Shown here: positions 33,118 through 44,748 of the stretch, piece after piece
How the letters are laid out: each line of letters opens with the position of its first letter
How positions within the stretch are numbered: position 1 is the stretch's first letter
Origin: Takifugu bimaculatus
Lineage: Eukaryota > Chordata > Actinopteri > Tetraodontiformes > Tetraodontidae
DNA: 64,000 nucleotides
NCBI GenBank assembly: GCA_004026145.2
Contig: CP034990.1
Coordinates: 2,572,011 to 2,636,010, forward strand
Direction of reading: 5' to 3'
Notes under the pieces: generated by a model
What the model saw: the letters and a program-made list of their open reading frames with translations, nothing else
Database searches by the model: none
Told to the model about the DNA's origin: nothing
Made by a program: the position numbers and the translations under genes

Positions 33118-33593
33118 CAGTGATCCCTCGTTTATCGCGGGAGTTACGTTCCAAAAGTAACACGCGAAAAGTGAAATCCGCGAAGTAGCAACTTTATTTT
33201 TTTAAATTATTTTACAATGCAATACTGAACAGTAGAATGAAACCAAACATCAAAACCTGTTTTAAAGACCAAACTTTGTTTAAAACAATAATTTTAATCT
33301 AGTAATACAAGGTTGGAAACATTGTCACTCGCGTATTTCCCAGTCCCAGCTGTGCCTCTGCGTCCTGACTCCGCGCCGCTGTAGCGTCTGTTTCTACTGA
33401 AGGCGCAGGAGTCTTTCTCCGAGAGAAGAACATTGTTATGGGTAGTTGTTGGCGCTCTTTCTTTTTCTGAGCAAGAAGATTTTTAGAAACGGATATGCCA
33501 CCTTCGATTATATTTGAGAACTGCAATGAACGACTCGCAAAAAAAATCCGCGAAGCCGCGAAAGATGAACCGCGATATAGCGAGGGATCACTG
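33118..33593. mobile_element. Tigger-like MITE, spacer 10
   Basis: 476 bp, uninterrupted. Confidence 0.8.
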
Positions 33594-33755
33594 TATAGCC
33601 TTTTCTTTTTGGGGGGAATGGATTGGAGGCTGCTCCAACATTGAGGTTTGGACTGTGACAAAGCAAAATGGACAATCTCCAGCCAGAATAAATGTTTCAA
33701 GAAAATAAGTTTGAGTGTATTAACTTCAAAAGGCCATTTTCTTGCACCTGCTCTC

Positions 33756-33875
33756 GCTTACGGCCATACCACCCTGAGAACGCCCGATCTCGTCCGATCT
33801 CGGAAACTAAGCAGGGTCGGGCCTGGTTAGTACTTGGATGGGAGACCGCCTGGGAATCCCAGGTGCTGTAAGCTT
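33756..33875 (+). rRNA. 5S rRNA gene 10 (type I, last of the block)
   Basis: 120 nt, A51 and C103; 1669 bp after gene 9. It is the last type I gene before the assembly gap. Confidence 0.95.
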
Positions 33876-34017
33876 TTTGCACTCTTCCACTGGGTCAGCA
33901 GAGGCCGCCAGTGTTCCTGATAATTATCCAGCCAGATGTAATTCACTTCTTAAGTACTTCTAACATTGAGATTTAATGTTGCACTATTGTACATCGTTTG
34001 AGATTTAATATTTTTAG

Positions 34018-34078
<61 letters not shown>

Positions 34079-34799
34079 CGTCCGTGCGTGTGTGTCTGTG
34101 TGTCTGTGTGTTTGTGTTTAAATAAAATTGAATTTCCCACTTTGGTCCACACTATTGTCAACATTTCTGTCTTCAAAAAAAAGCCAACTCAAGGCGGCAG
34201 ATTCCTGAATTGAAAACAATATCTAAAGAACTCAAGTATCATACTAACAACACTAATATTCCATCTGTCTATCCCCAACTGAATTAACTCCACACCTATC
34301 TCATCAGATTATTTGTAACAGAATAAGCAGATAACGTAGCATTTCCCTGTTCATATCTGCTACTTGCAATTTAGAATTTGTCAATAAAACTATGCTATGA
34401 CACAAACTACAGTTTAATAGATGGCTGTGCTCCTAAAAAGAGCAGCATTTGTGGCTCATAAACCTCACAGACACTGCTATGCTCTTTAAACATTTTTATG
34501 ATGGTGAATTTTTCAATCAAATATCTTCTCTTTGATAATGCCCAAAGCTGGATTCGAACTCTCCCTCTGGGGTCTTCAGGAGGTTTCAATCAGGTTGTCT
34601 GTTACAGCAATTGTCAACTGGCCCGCACCGGCCCGGGATCGATTCCCGGCCATGGCACCGATTCCCGGCCATGGCACATTGCTTTTAAGTTGATTTCATT
34701 TATCGGACTTGAATCTTGTTTGATTTTTTTGAAGGCGTTTCACCTCTCATCCAAGAGCCGTTCTAGGCAGATTTGATGATATGACGCTCATAGGCTATA

Positions 34800-35274
34800 C
34801 AGTGATCCCTCGTTTATCGCGGGAGTTACGTTCCAAAAGTAACACGCGAAAAGTGAAATCCGCGAAGTAGCAACTTTATTTTTTTAATTATTTTACAATG
34901 CAATACTGAACAGTAGAATGAAACCAAACATCAAAACCTGTTTTAAAGACCAAACTTTGTTTAAAACAATAATTTTAATCTAGTAATACAAGGTTGGAAA
35001 CATTGTCACTCGCGTATTTCCCAGTCCCAGCTGTGCCTCTGCGTCCTGACTCCGCGCCGCTGTAGCGTCTGTTTCTACTGAAGGCGCAGGAGTCTTTCTC
35101 CGAGAGAAGAACATTGTTATGGGTAGTTGTTGGCGCTCTTTCTTTTTCTGAGCAAGAAGATTTTTAGAAACGGATATGCCACCTTCGATTATATTTGAGA
35201 ACTGCAATGAACGACTCGCAAAAAAAATCCGCGAAGCCGCGAAAGATGAACCGCGATATAGCGAGGGATCACTG
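34800..35274. mobile_element. Tigger-like MITE in the unit interrupted by the assembly gap
   Basis: 475 bp, uninterrupted. The 5S gene expected about 160 bp downstream falls into the N run. Confidence 0.8.
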
Positions 35275-35326
35275 TATAGCCTTTTCTTTTTGGGGGGAAT
35301 GAGTGGAGGCTGCTCCAACATGAGGT

Positions 35327-35426
35327 NNNNNNNNNNNNNNNNNNNNNNNNNNNNNNNNNNNNNNNNNNNNNNNNNNNNNNNNNNNNNNNNNNNNNNNNNN
35401 NNNNNNNNNNNNNNNNNNNNNNNNNN
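35327..35426. other. Assembly gap (100 N) hiding one 5S gene
   Basis: The flanks match spacer positions that lie about 620 bp apart in neighbouring units, a stretch that contains a 5S gene and the microsatellite. The 100 Ns are therefore a placeholder. Bases just before the gap deviate from every other unit (GAATGAGTGG for GAATGGATTGG, AACATGAGG for AACATTGAGG), which suggests low-quality contig-end sequence. The change from type I to type II genes happens at this gap. Confidence 0.85.
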
Positions 35427-35949
35427 AACTGAATTAACTCCACACCTATCTCATCAGATTATTTGTAACAGAATAAGCAGATAACGTAGCATTTCCCTGT
35501 TCATATCTGCTACTTGCAATTTAGAATTTGTCAATAAAACTATGCCATGACACAAACTACAGTTTAATAGATGGCTGTGCTCCTAAAAAGAGCAGCATTT
35601 GTGGCTCATAAACCTCACAGACACTGCTATGCTCTTTAAACATTTTTATGATGGTGAATTTTTCAATCAAATATCTTCTCTTTGATAATGCCCAAAGCTG
35701 GATTCGAACTCTCCCTCTGGGGTCTTCAGGAGGTTTCAATCAGGTTGTCTGTTACAGCAATTGTCAACTGGCCCGCACCGGCCCGGGATCGATTCCCGGC
35801 CATGGCACCGATTCCCGGCCATGGCACATTGCTTTTAAGTTGATTTCATTTATCGGACTTGAATCTTGTTTGATTTTTTTGAAGGCGTTTCACCTCTCAT
35901 CCAAGAGCCGTTCTAGGCAGATTTGATGATATGACGCTCATAGGCTATA

Positions 35950-36425
35950 CAGTGATCCCTCGTTTATCGCGGGAGTTACGTTCCAAAAGTAACACGCGAA
36001 AAGTGAAATCCGCGAAGTAGCAACTTTATTTTTTTAAATTATTTTACAATGCAATACTGAACAGTAGAATGAAACCAAACATCAAAACCTGTTTTAAAGA
36101 CCAAACTTTGTTTAAAACAATAATTTTAATCTAGTAATACAAGGTTGGAAACATTGTCACTCGCGTATTTCCCAGTCCCAGCTGTGCCTCTGCGTCCTGA
36201 CTCCGCGCCGCTGTAGCGTCTGTTTCTACTGAAGGCGCAGGAGTCTTTCTCCGAGAGAAGAACATTGTTATGGGTAGTTGTTGGCGCTCTTTCTTTTTCT
36301 GAGCAAGAAGATTTTTATAAACGGATATGCCACCTTCGATTATATTTGAGAACTGCAATGAACGACTCGCAAAAAGAATCCGCAAAGCCGCGAAAGATGA
36401 ACCGCGATATAGCGAGGGATCACTG
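35950..36425. mobile_element. Tigger-like MITE before gene 11
   Basis: 476 bp. First copy with GATTTTTATAAACGG instead of GATTTTTAGAAACGG and with AAAAAGAATCCGCAAAG, changes marking the second half of the array. Confidence 0.8.
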
Positions 36426-36586
36426 TATAGCCTTTTCTTTTTGGGGGGAATGGATTGGAGGCTGCTCCAACATTGAGGTTTGGACTGTGACAAAGCAAAA
36501 TGGACAATCTCCAGCAGAATAAATGTTTCAAGAAAATAAGTTTGAGTGTATTAACTTCAAAAGGCCATTTTCTTGCACCTGCTCTC

Positions 36587-36706
36587 GCTTACGGCCATAC
36601 CACCCTGAGAACGCCCGATCTCGTCCGATCTCGGAAGCTAAGCAGGGTCGGGCCTGGTTAGTACTTGGATGGGAGACCGCCTGGGAATACCAGGTGCTGT
36701 AAGCTT
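36587..36706 (+). rRNA. 5S rRNA gene 11 (type II, canonical)
   Basis: 120 nt with G51 and A103, i.e. canonical box A and loop E sequence. First gene after the gap. Confidence 0.95.
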
Positions 36707-36847
36707 TTTGCACTCTTCCACTGGGTCAGCAGAGGCCGCCAGTGTTCCTGATAATTATCCAGCCAGATGTAATTCACTTCTTAAGTACTTCTAACATTGA
36801 GATTTAATGTTGCACTATTGTACATCGTTTGAGATTTAATATTTTAG

Positions 36848-36931
36848 GAGTGTGTGTGTGCGTGTGTCTGTGTGTGTGTGTGCGTGCGTGCGTCCGTGCG
36901 TGTGTGTCTGTGTGTCTGTGTGTTTGTGTTT
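36848..36931 (+). repeat. TG-rich microsatellite of spacer, type II form
   Basis: Short, interrupted tract (GTGTGTGTGCGTGTGTCTG, then GCGTGCGTGCGTCC) replacing the long pure GT run of the type I units. The form persists, nearly unchanged, after all later genes. Confidence 0.85.
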
Positions 36932-38033
36932 AAATAAAATTGAATTTCCCACTTTGGTCCACACTATTGTCAACATTTCTGTCTTCAAAAAAAAGCCAAC
37001 TCAAGGCGGCAGATTCCTGAATTGAAAACAATATCTAAAGAACTCAAGTATCATACTAACAACACTAATATTCCATCTGTCTATCCCCAACTGAATTAAC
37101 TCCACACCTATCTCATCAGATTATTTGTAACAGAATAAGCAGATAACGTAGCATTTCCCTGTTCATATCTGCTACTTGCAATTTAGAATTTGTCAATAAA
37201 ACTATGCCATGACACAAACTACAGTTTAATAGATGGCTGTGCTCCTAAAAAGAGCAGCATTTGTGGCTCATAAACCTCACAGACACTGCTATGCTCTTTA
37301 AACATTTTTATGATGGTGAATTTTTCAATCAAATATCTTCTCTTTGATAATGCCCAAAGCTGGATTCGAACTCTCCCTCTGGGGTCTTCAGGAGGTTTCA
37401 ATCAGGTTGTCTGTTACAGCAATTGTCAACTGGCCCGCACCGGCCCGGGATCGATTCCCGGCCATGGCACCGATTCCCGGCCATGGCACATTGCTTTTAA
37501 GTTGATTTCATTTATCGGACTTGAATCTTGTTTGATTTTTTTGAAGGCGTTTCACCTCTCATCCAAGAGCCGTTCTAGGCAGATTTGATGATATGACGCT
37601 CATAGGCTATACAGTGATCCCTCGTTTATCGCGGGAGTTACGTTCCAAAAGTAACACGCGAAAAGTGAAATCCGCGAAGTAGCAACTTTATTTTTTTAAT
37701 TATTTTACAATGCAATACTGAACAGTAGAATGAAACCAAACATCAAAACCTGTTTTAAAGACCAAACTTTGTTTAAAACAATAATTTTAATCTAGTAATA
37801 CAAGGTTGGAAACATTGTCACTCGCGTATTTCCCAGTCCCAGCTGTGCCTCTGCGTCCTGACTCCGCGCCGCTGTAGCGTCTGTTTCTACTGAAGGCGCA
37901 GGAGTCTTTCTCCGAGAGAAGAACATAGTGCCAGGTGAGTCTAATTAACATACGATTAGCATAGGTCACCGCCCACTAATGCCCATAAAAGGAACTGCAG
38001 CAGGACCCTGTAGACGGAGCAAAAAGCAGCAAA

Positions 38034-38213
38034 ATGCCCAAAGCGAAATGCCCAAAGCTTGCCTCTCCACGCCTGATTTCTGACGCCGTGTTGAACAATC
38101 AAGAAAGGATGGCTAACACGCTTGATAAAATTGCCTCAACCCTGATGACTATAGCCAACACGCTTAAAGAAATCAACGAGAATGTAAAAAAAGAAGAATG
38201 TAAAAAAAAATAA
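38034..38213 (+). pseudogene. Harbinger short ORF (59 aa), copy in H1
   Basis: ATG to TAA, 59 codons: basic start (MPKAKCPKLASP), then a heptad-like helix (MANTLDKIASTLMTIANTL) and a lysine-rich end. Its position and composition suggest the C-terminal end of the Myb/SANT-like partner protein that Harbinger transposons encode next to the transposase, with the DNA-binding part deleted. This is an inference from context, not a domain hit. Confidence 0.4.
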
Positions 38214-38257
38214 ACGTGTAAAAGCTGTGCTCGGATTGTGACAATAATGCATTTTAT

Positions 38258-38513
38258 TCACAAACGGGCAATTAATCGCGCTCGAACGTGAACCGCGTGC
38301 CTGCAGTCTGGCCCCATCATTGCGTCAGGACGCACATCCTCACGGGGTTGTGGCTCTGTGTCCAAACACATCCAGCGCCCCTTTAACATGCCGATGGTGC
38401 GTTCAATGGTGGAGCGACTGCGCGCATGCATCTGATTGAATAAAACTCCTGTGGAGTCTGAGGGTTGGTCAGTGGTGTCAACAACCAGGGAGCCAGGGCA
38501 TATCCTCGATCCC
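38258..38513 (-). pseudogene. Harbinger transposase 3' exon remnant, copy in H1
   Basis: After a TTTTATTAG acceptor-like site the minus strand encodes GDRGYALAPWLLTPL, then in another frame NQMHARSRSTIERTIGMLKG and RWMCLD, both diagnostic for the C-terminal half of HARBI1/PIF transposases, where the catalytic glutamate lies in the IER motif. The switch between frames means a frameshift, and everything upstream is missing. Non-functional. Confidence 0.7.
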
Positions 38514-39237
38514 CTAATAAAATAAATCAAGATAAAATCAAATAAAAAGACAGTTTTGGCATGGTTTCCAATTTGGTTGATTAATGTTAAGTCATTGGCA
38601 CATTTACGTAATTTTAAAAATTCTCCGTAAATCACCAAAAATAGGAAATATGCAAATAAATAAATAAATATGACAGAATTATCATTGTAATATTGAATTT
38701 TATTGAACTGCACAAGAGAAGAAAACACAACCATGCCAACATGTCGGCACTGAAATGTGCGCAAGAGTACTCCTGAGTGTTCGTAGGATTTGTTCTTACC
38801 TACGAATAAATCCAGGATAAGAAGAAATTGGTGAATGCCACAATCTTCATCAACTGTTCGTAAGTGGGACTTAAGAACAAATTTGTTCGTAAGAACGCTT
38901 CGTGAATCTGGCCCATTGTTATGGGTAGTTGTTGGCGCTCTTTCTTTTTCTGAGCAAGAAGATTTTTATAAACGGATATGCCACCTTCGATTATATTTGA
39001 GAACTGCAATGAACGACTCGCAAAAAGAATCCGCGAAGCCGCGAAAGATGAACCGCGATATAGCGAGGGATCACTGTATAGCCTTTTCTTTTTGGGGGGA
39101 ATGGATTGGAGGCTGCTCCAACATTGAGGTTTGGACTGTGACAAAGCAAAATGGACAATCTCCAGCAGAATAAATGTTTCAAGAAAATAAGTTTGAGTGT
39201 ATTAACTTCAAAAGGCCATTTTCTTGCACCTGCTCTC

Positions 39238-39357
39238 GCTTACGGCCATACCACCCTGAGAACGCCCGATCTCGTCCGATCTCGGAAGCTAAGCAGGGTC
39301 GGGCCTGGTTAGTACTTGGATGGGAGACCGCCTGGGAATACCAGGTGCTGTAAGCTT
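39238..39357 (+). rRNA. 5S rRNA gene 12 (type II), after Harbinger spacer
   Basis: 120 nt, canonical; 2651 bp after gene 11. First gene of the 4488-bp dimer pattern. Confidence 0.95.
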
Positions 39358-40260
39358 TTTGCACTCTTCCACTGGGTCAGCAGAGGCCGCCAGTGTTCCT
39401 GATAATTATCCAGCCAGATGTAATTCACTTCTTAAGTACTTCTAACATTGAGATTTAATGTTGCACTATTGTACATCGTTTGAGATTTAATATTTTAGGA
39501 GTGTGTGTGTGCGTGTGTCTGTGTGTGTGTGCGTGCGTGCGTCCGTGCGTGTGTGTCTGTGTGTCTGTGTGTTTGTGTTTAAATAAAATTGAATTTCCCA
39601 CTTTGGTCCACACTATTGTCAACATTTCTGTCTTCAAAAAAAAGCCAACTCAAGGCGGCAGATTCCTGAATTGAAAACAATATCTAAAGAACTCAAGTAT
39701 CATACTAACAACACTAATATTCCATCTGTCTATCCCCAACTGAATTAACTCCACACCTATCTCATCAGATTATTTGTAACAGAATAAGCAGATAACGTAG
39801 CATTTCCCTGTTCATATCTGCTACTTGCAATTTAGAATTTGTCAATAAAACTATGCCATGACACAAACTACAGTTTAATAGATGGCTGTGCTCCTAAAAA
39901 GAGCAGCATTTGTGGCTCATAAACCTCACAGACACTGCTATGCTCTTTAAACATTTTTATGATGGTGAATTTTTCAATCAAATATCTTCTCTTTGATAAT
40001 GCCCAAAGCTGGATTCGAACTCTCCCTCTGGGGTCTTCAGGAGGTTTCAATCAGGTTGTCTGTTACAGCAATTGTCAACTGGCCCGCACCGGCCCGGGAT
40101 CGATTCCCGGCCATGGCACCGATTCCCGGCCATGGCACATTGCTTTTAAGTTGATTTCATTTATCGGACTTGAATCTTGTTTGATTTTTTTGAAGGCGTT
40201 TCACCTCTCATCCAAGAGCCGTTCTAGGCAGATTTGATGATATGACGCTCATAGGCTATA

Positions 40261-40735
40261 CAGTGATCCCTCGTTTATCGCGGGAGTTACGTTCCAAAAG
40301 TAACACGCGAAAAGTGAAATCCGCGAAGTAGCAACTTTATTTTTTTAATTATTTTACAATGCAATACTGAACAGTAGAATGAAACCAAACATCAAAACCT
40401 GTTTTAAAGACCAGACTTTGTTTAAAACAATAATTTTAATCTAGTAATACAAGGTTGGAAACATTGTCACTCGCGTATTTCCCAGTCCCAGCTGTGCCTC
40501 TGCGTCCTGACTCCGCGCCGCTGTAGCGTCTGTTTCTACTGAAGGCGCAGGAGTCTTTCTCCGAGAGAAGAACATTGTTATGGGTAGTTGTTGGCGCTCT
40601 TTCTTTTTCTGAGCAAGAAGATTTTTATAAACGGATATGCCACCTTCGATTATATTTGAGAACTGCAATGAACGACTCGCAAAAAAAATCCGCGAAGCCG
40701 CGAAAGATGAACCGCGATATAGCGAGGGATCACTG
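40261..40735. mobile_element. Tigger-like MITE before gene 13, no Harbinger
   Basis: 475 bp, uninterrupted. Confidence 0.8.
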
Positions 40736-40897
40736 TATAGCCTTTTCTTTTTGGGGGGAATGGATTGGAGGCTGCTCCAACATTGAGGTTTGGACTGTGA
40801 CAAAGCAAAATGGACAATCTGCCAGCAGAATAAATGTTTCAAGAAAATAAGTTTGAGTGTATTAACTTCAAAAGGCCATTTTCTTGCACCTGCTCTC

Positions 40898-41017
40898 GCT
40901 TACGGCCATACCACCCTGAGAACGCCCGATCTCGTCCGATCTCGGAAGCTAAGCAGGGTCGGGCCTGGTTAGTACTTGGATGGGAGACCGCCTGGGAATA
41001 CCAGGTGCTGTAAGCTT
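40898..41017 (+). rRNA. 5S rRNA gene 13 (type II)
   Basis: 120 nt, canonical, although its spacer lacks Harbinger. The only intact gene in that dimer position. Confidence 0.95.
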
Positions 41018-42521
41018 TTTGCACTCTTCCACTGGGTCAGCAGAGGCCGCCAGTGTTCCTGATAATTATCCAGCCAGATGTAATTCACTTCTTAAGTACT
41101 TCTAACATTGAGATTTAATGTTGCACTATTGTACATCGTTTGAGATTTAATATTTTAGGAGTGTGTGTGTGCGTGTGTCTGTGTGTGTGTGCGTGCGTGC
41201 GTCCGTGCGTGTGTGTCTGTGTGTCTGTGTGTTTGTGTTTAAATAAAATTGAATTTCCCACTTTGGTCCACACTATTGTCAACATTTCTGTCTTCAAAAA
41301 AAAGCCAACTCAAGGCGGCAGATTCCTGAATTGAAAACAATATCTAAAGAACTCAAGTATCATACTAACAACACTAATATTCCATCTGTCTATCCCCAAC
41401 TGAATTAACTCCACACCTATCTCATCAGATTATTTGTAACAGAACTAAGCAGATAACGTAGCATTTCCCTGTTCATATCTGCTACTTGCAATTTAGAATT
41501 TGTCAATAAAACTATGCCATGACACAAACTACAGTTTAATAGATGGCTGTGCTCCTAAAAAGAGCAGCATTTGTGGCTCATAAACCTCACAGACACTGCT
41601 ATGCTCTTTAAACATTTTTATGATGGTGAATTTTTCAATCAAATATCTTCTCTTTGATAATGCCCAAAGCTGGATTCGAACTCTCCCTCTGGGGTCTTCA
41701 GGAGGTTTCAATCAGGTTGTCTGTTACAGCAATTGTCAACTGGCCCGCACCGGCCCGGGATCGATTCCCGGCCATGGCACCGATTCCCGGCCATGGCACA
41801 TTGCTTTTAAGTTGATTTCATTTATCGGACTTGAATCTTGTTTGATTTTTTTGAAGGCGTTTCACCTCTCATCCAAGAGCCGTTCTAGGCAGATTTGATG
41901 ATATGACGCTCATAGGCTATACAGTGATCCCTCGTTTATCGCGGGAGTTACGTTCCAAAAGTAACACGCGAAAAGTGAAATCCGCGAAGTAGCAACTTTA
42001 TTTTTTTTAATTATTTTACAATGCAATACTGAACAGTAGAATGAAACCAAACATCAAAACCTGTTTTAAAGACCAAACTTTGTTTAAAACAATAATTTTA
42101 ATCTAGTAATACAAGGTTGGAAACATTGTCACTCGCGTATTTCCCAGTCCCAGCTGTGCCTCTGCGTCCTGACTCCGCGCCGCTGTAGCGTCTGTTTCTA
42201 CTGAAGGCGCAGGAGTCTTTCTCCGAGAGAAGAACATTGGGCCTGATTCACCAATATGTTCTTACGAATCTTCTTAGATTCTTTCTTAAGTTGTCCTTAA
42301 GAAGTTTTTTAAGAAAACCCTACGTCGGATTCATCAACGCGTTCGTAAGCCCCAGAATTGTTCGCAGCTGTGTTCTTAGATTGATGAATGCCATCTGTTC
42401 GTAAGTTGAAAGCGCGTGCCAGGTGAGTCTAATTAACATACGATTAGCATAGGTCACCGCCCACTAATGCCCATAAAAGGAACTGCAGCAGGACCCTGTA
42501 GACGGAGCAAAAAGCAGCAAA

Positions 42522-42701
42522 ATGCCCAAAGCGAAATGCCCAAAGCTTGCCTCTCCACGCCTGATTTCTGACGCCGTGTTGAACAATCAAGAAAGGATGG
42601 CTAACACGCTTGATAAAATTGCCTCAACCCTGATGACTATAGCCAACACGCTTAAAGAAATCAACGAGAATGTAAAAAAAGAAGAATGTAAAAAAAAATA
42701 A
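42522..42701 (+). pseudogene. Harbinger short ORF, copy in H2
   Basis: 59 codons, no difference seen from the H1 copy. Confidence 0.4.
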
Positions 42702-42745
42702 ACGTGTAAAAGCTGTGCTCGGATTGTGACAATAATGCATTTTAT

Positions 42746-43001
42746 TCACAAACGGGCAATTAATCGCGCTCGAACGTGAACCGCGTGCCTGCAGTCTGGC
42801 CCCATCATTGCGTCAGGACGCACATCCTCACGGGGTTGTGGCTCTGTGTCCAAACACATCCAGCGCCCCTTTAACATGCCGATGGTGCGTTCAATGGTGG
42901 AGCGACTGCGCGCATGCATCTGATTGAATAAAACTCCTGTGGAGTCTGAGGGTTGGTCAGTGGTGTCAACAACCAGGGAGCCAGGGCATATCCTCGATCC
43001 C
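42746..43001 (-). pseudogene. Harbinger transposase remnant, copy in H2
   Basis: Same frameshifted 3' exon as in H1; stop at 42746, acceptor-like TTTTATTAG at 43002-43010. Confidence 0.7.
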
Positions 43002-43724
43002 CTAATAAAATAAATCAAGATAAAATCAAATAAAAAGACAGTTTTGGCATGGTTTCCAATTTGGTTGATTAATGTTAAGTCATTGGCACATTTACGTAAT
43101 TTTAAAATTCTCCGTAAATCACCAAAAATAGGAAATATGCAAATAAATAAATAAATATGACAGAATTATCATTGTAATATTGAATTTTATTGAACTGCAC
43201 AAGAGAAGAAAACACAACCATGCCAACATGTCGGCACTGAAATGTGCGCAAGAGTACTCCTGAGTGTTCGTAGGATTTGTTCTTACCTACGAATAAATCC
43301 AGGATAAGAAGAAATTGGTGAATGCCACAATCTTCATCAACTGTTCGTAAGTGGGACTTAAGAACAAATTTGTTCGTAAGAACGCTTCGTGAATCTGGCC
43401 CATTGTTATGGGTAGTTGTTGGCGCTCTTTCTTTTTCTGAGCAAGAAGATTTTTATAAACGGATATGCCACCTTCGATTATATTTGAGAACTGCAATGAA
43501 CGACTCGCAAAAAGAATCCGCGAAGCCGCGAAAGATGAACCGCGATATAGCGAGGGATCACTGTATAGCCTTTTCTTTTTGGGGGGAATGGATTGGAGGC
43601 TGCTCCAACATTGAGGTTTGGACTGTGACAAAGCAAAATGGACAATCTCCAGCAGAATAAATGTTTCAAGAAAATAAGTTTGAGTGTATTAACTTCAAAA
43701 GGCCATTTTCTTGCACCTGCTCTC

Positions 43725-43844
43725 GCTTACGGCCATACCACCCTGAGAACGCCCGATCTCGTCCGATCTCGGAAGCTAAGCAGGGTCGGGCCTGGTTAGT
43801 ACTTGGATGGGAGACCGCCTGGGAATACCAGGTGCTGTAAGCTT
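43725..43844 (+). rRNA. 5S rRNA gene 14 (type II), after Harbinger spacer
   Basis: 120 nt, canonical. The spacer that follows has CATTTCAGGCTC where others have CATTTGTGGCTC, a marker repeated after genes 16 and 18. Confidence 0.95.
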
Positions 43845-44748
43845 TTTGCACTCTTCCACTGGGTCAGCAGAGGCCGCCAGTGTTCCTGATAATTATCCAG
43901 CCAGATGTAATTCACTTCTTAAGTACTTCTAACATTGAGATTTAATGTTGCACTATTGTACATCGTTTGAGATTTAATATTTTAGGAGTGTGTGTGTGCG
44001 TGTGTCTGTGTGTGTGTGCGTGCGTGCGTCCGTGCGTGTGTGTCTGTGTGTCTGTGTGTTTGTGTTTAAATAAAATTGAATTTCCCACTTTGGTCCACAC
44101 TATTGTCAACATTTCTGTCTTCAAAAAAAAGCCAACTCAAGGCGGCAGATTCCTGAATTGAAAACAATATCTAAAGAACTCAAGTATCATACTAACAACA
44201 CTAATATTCCATCTGTCTATCCCCAACTGAATTAACTCCACACCTATCTCATCAGATTATTTGTAACAGAATAAGCAGATAACGTAGCATTTCCCTGTTC
44301 ATATCTGCTACTTGCAATTTAGAATTTGTCAATAAAACTATGCTATGACACAAACTACAGTTTAATAGATGGCTGTGCTCCTAAAAAGAGCAGCATTTCA
44401 GGCTCATAAACCTCACAGACACTGCTATGCTCTTTAAACATTTTTATGATGGTGAATTTTTCAATCAAATATCTTCTCTTTGATAATGCCCAAAGCTGGA
44501 TTCGAACTCTCCCTCTGGGGTCTTCAGGAGGTTTCAATCAGGTTGTCTGTTACAGCAATTGTCAACTGGCCCGCACCGGCCCGGGATCGATTCCCGGCCA
44601 TGGCACCGATTCCCAGGCCATGGCACATTGCTTTTAAGTTGATTTCATTTATCGGACTTGAATCTTGTTTGATTTTTTTGAAGGCGTTTCACCTCTCATC
44701 CAAGAGCCGTTCTAGGCAGATTTGATGATATGACGCTCATAGGCTATA

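Larger units (their letters stand above)
37928..38914. mobile_element. Harbinger-derived element H1, left end deleted
   Basis: It lacks the first 176 bp of the full 1163-bp form, including the left terminal inverted repeat and left target duplication. The right end (TCTGGCCC, then ATT) is intact. Internal content matches the later copies, apart from one extra A near 38616. Confidence 0.8.
37612..39076. mobile_element. Tigger-like MITE before gene 12, interrupted by truncated Harbinger element
   Basis: Left half 37612-37926, right half from about 38915 to 39076; the intervening sequence is the 987-bp Harbinger copy. Confidence 0.8.
42239..43401. mobile_element. Harbinger-derived element H2, full length (1163 bp)
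   Basis: The ends GGGCCTGATTCACCAA and (inverted) GGGCCAGATTCACGAA form imperfect terminal inverted repeats, continuing into GTTCTTACGAA. The flanks are ATT on both sides, a 3-bp duplication as in PIF/Harbinger, though that superfamily prefers TWA. Several GTTCGTAAG subterminal motifs on both sides could be transposase-binding sites. Inside are a 59-codon ORF and a frameshifted transposase exon, so this is an internally deleted, non-autonomous derivative. Confidence 0.8.
41922..43563. mobile_element. Tigger-like MITE before gene 14, interrupted by full-length Harbinger element
   Basis: Left part 41922-42238, right part 43402-43563. Removing the Harbinger element and one ATT restores the uninterrupted MITE order. 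Confidence 0.8.
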
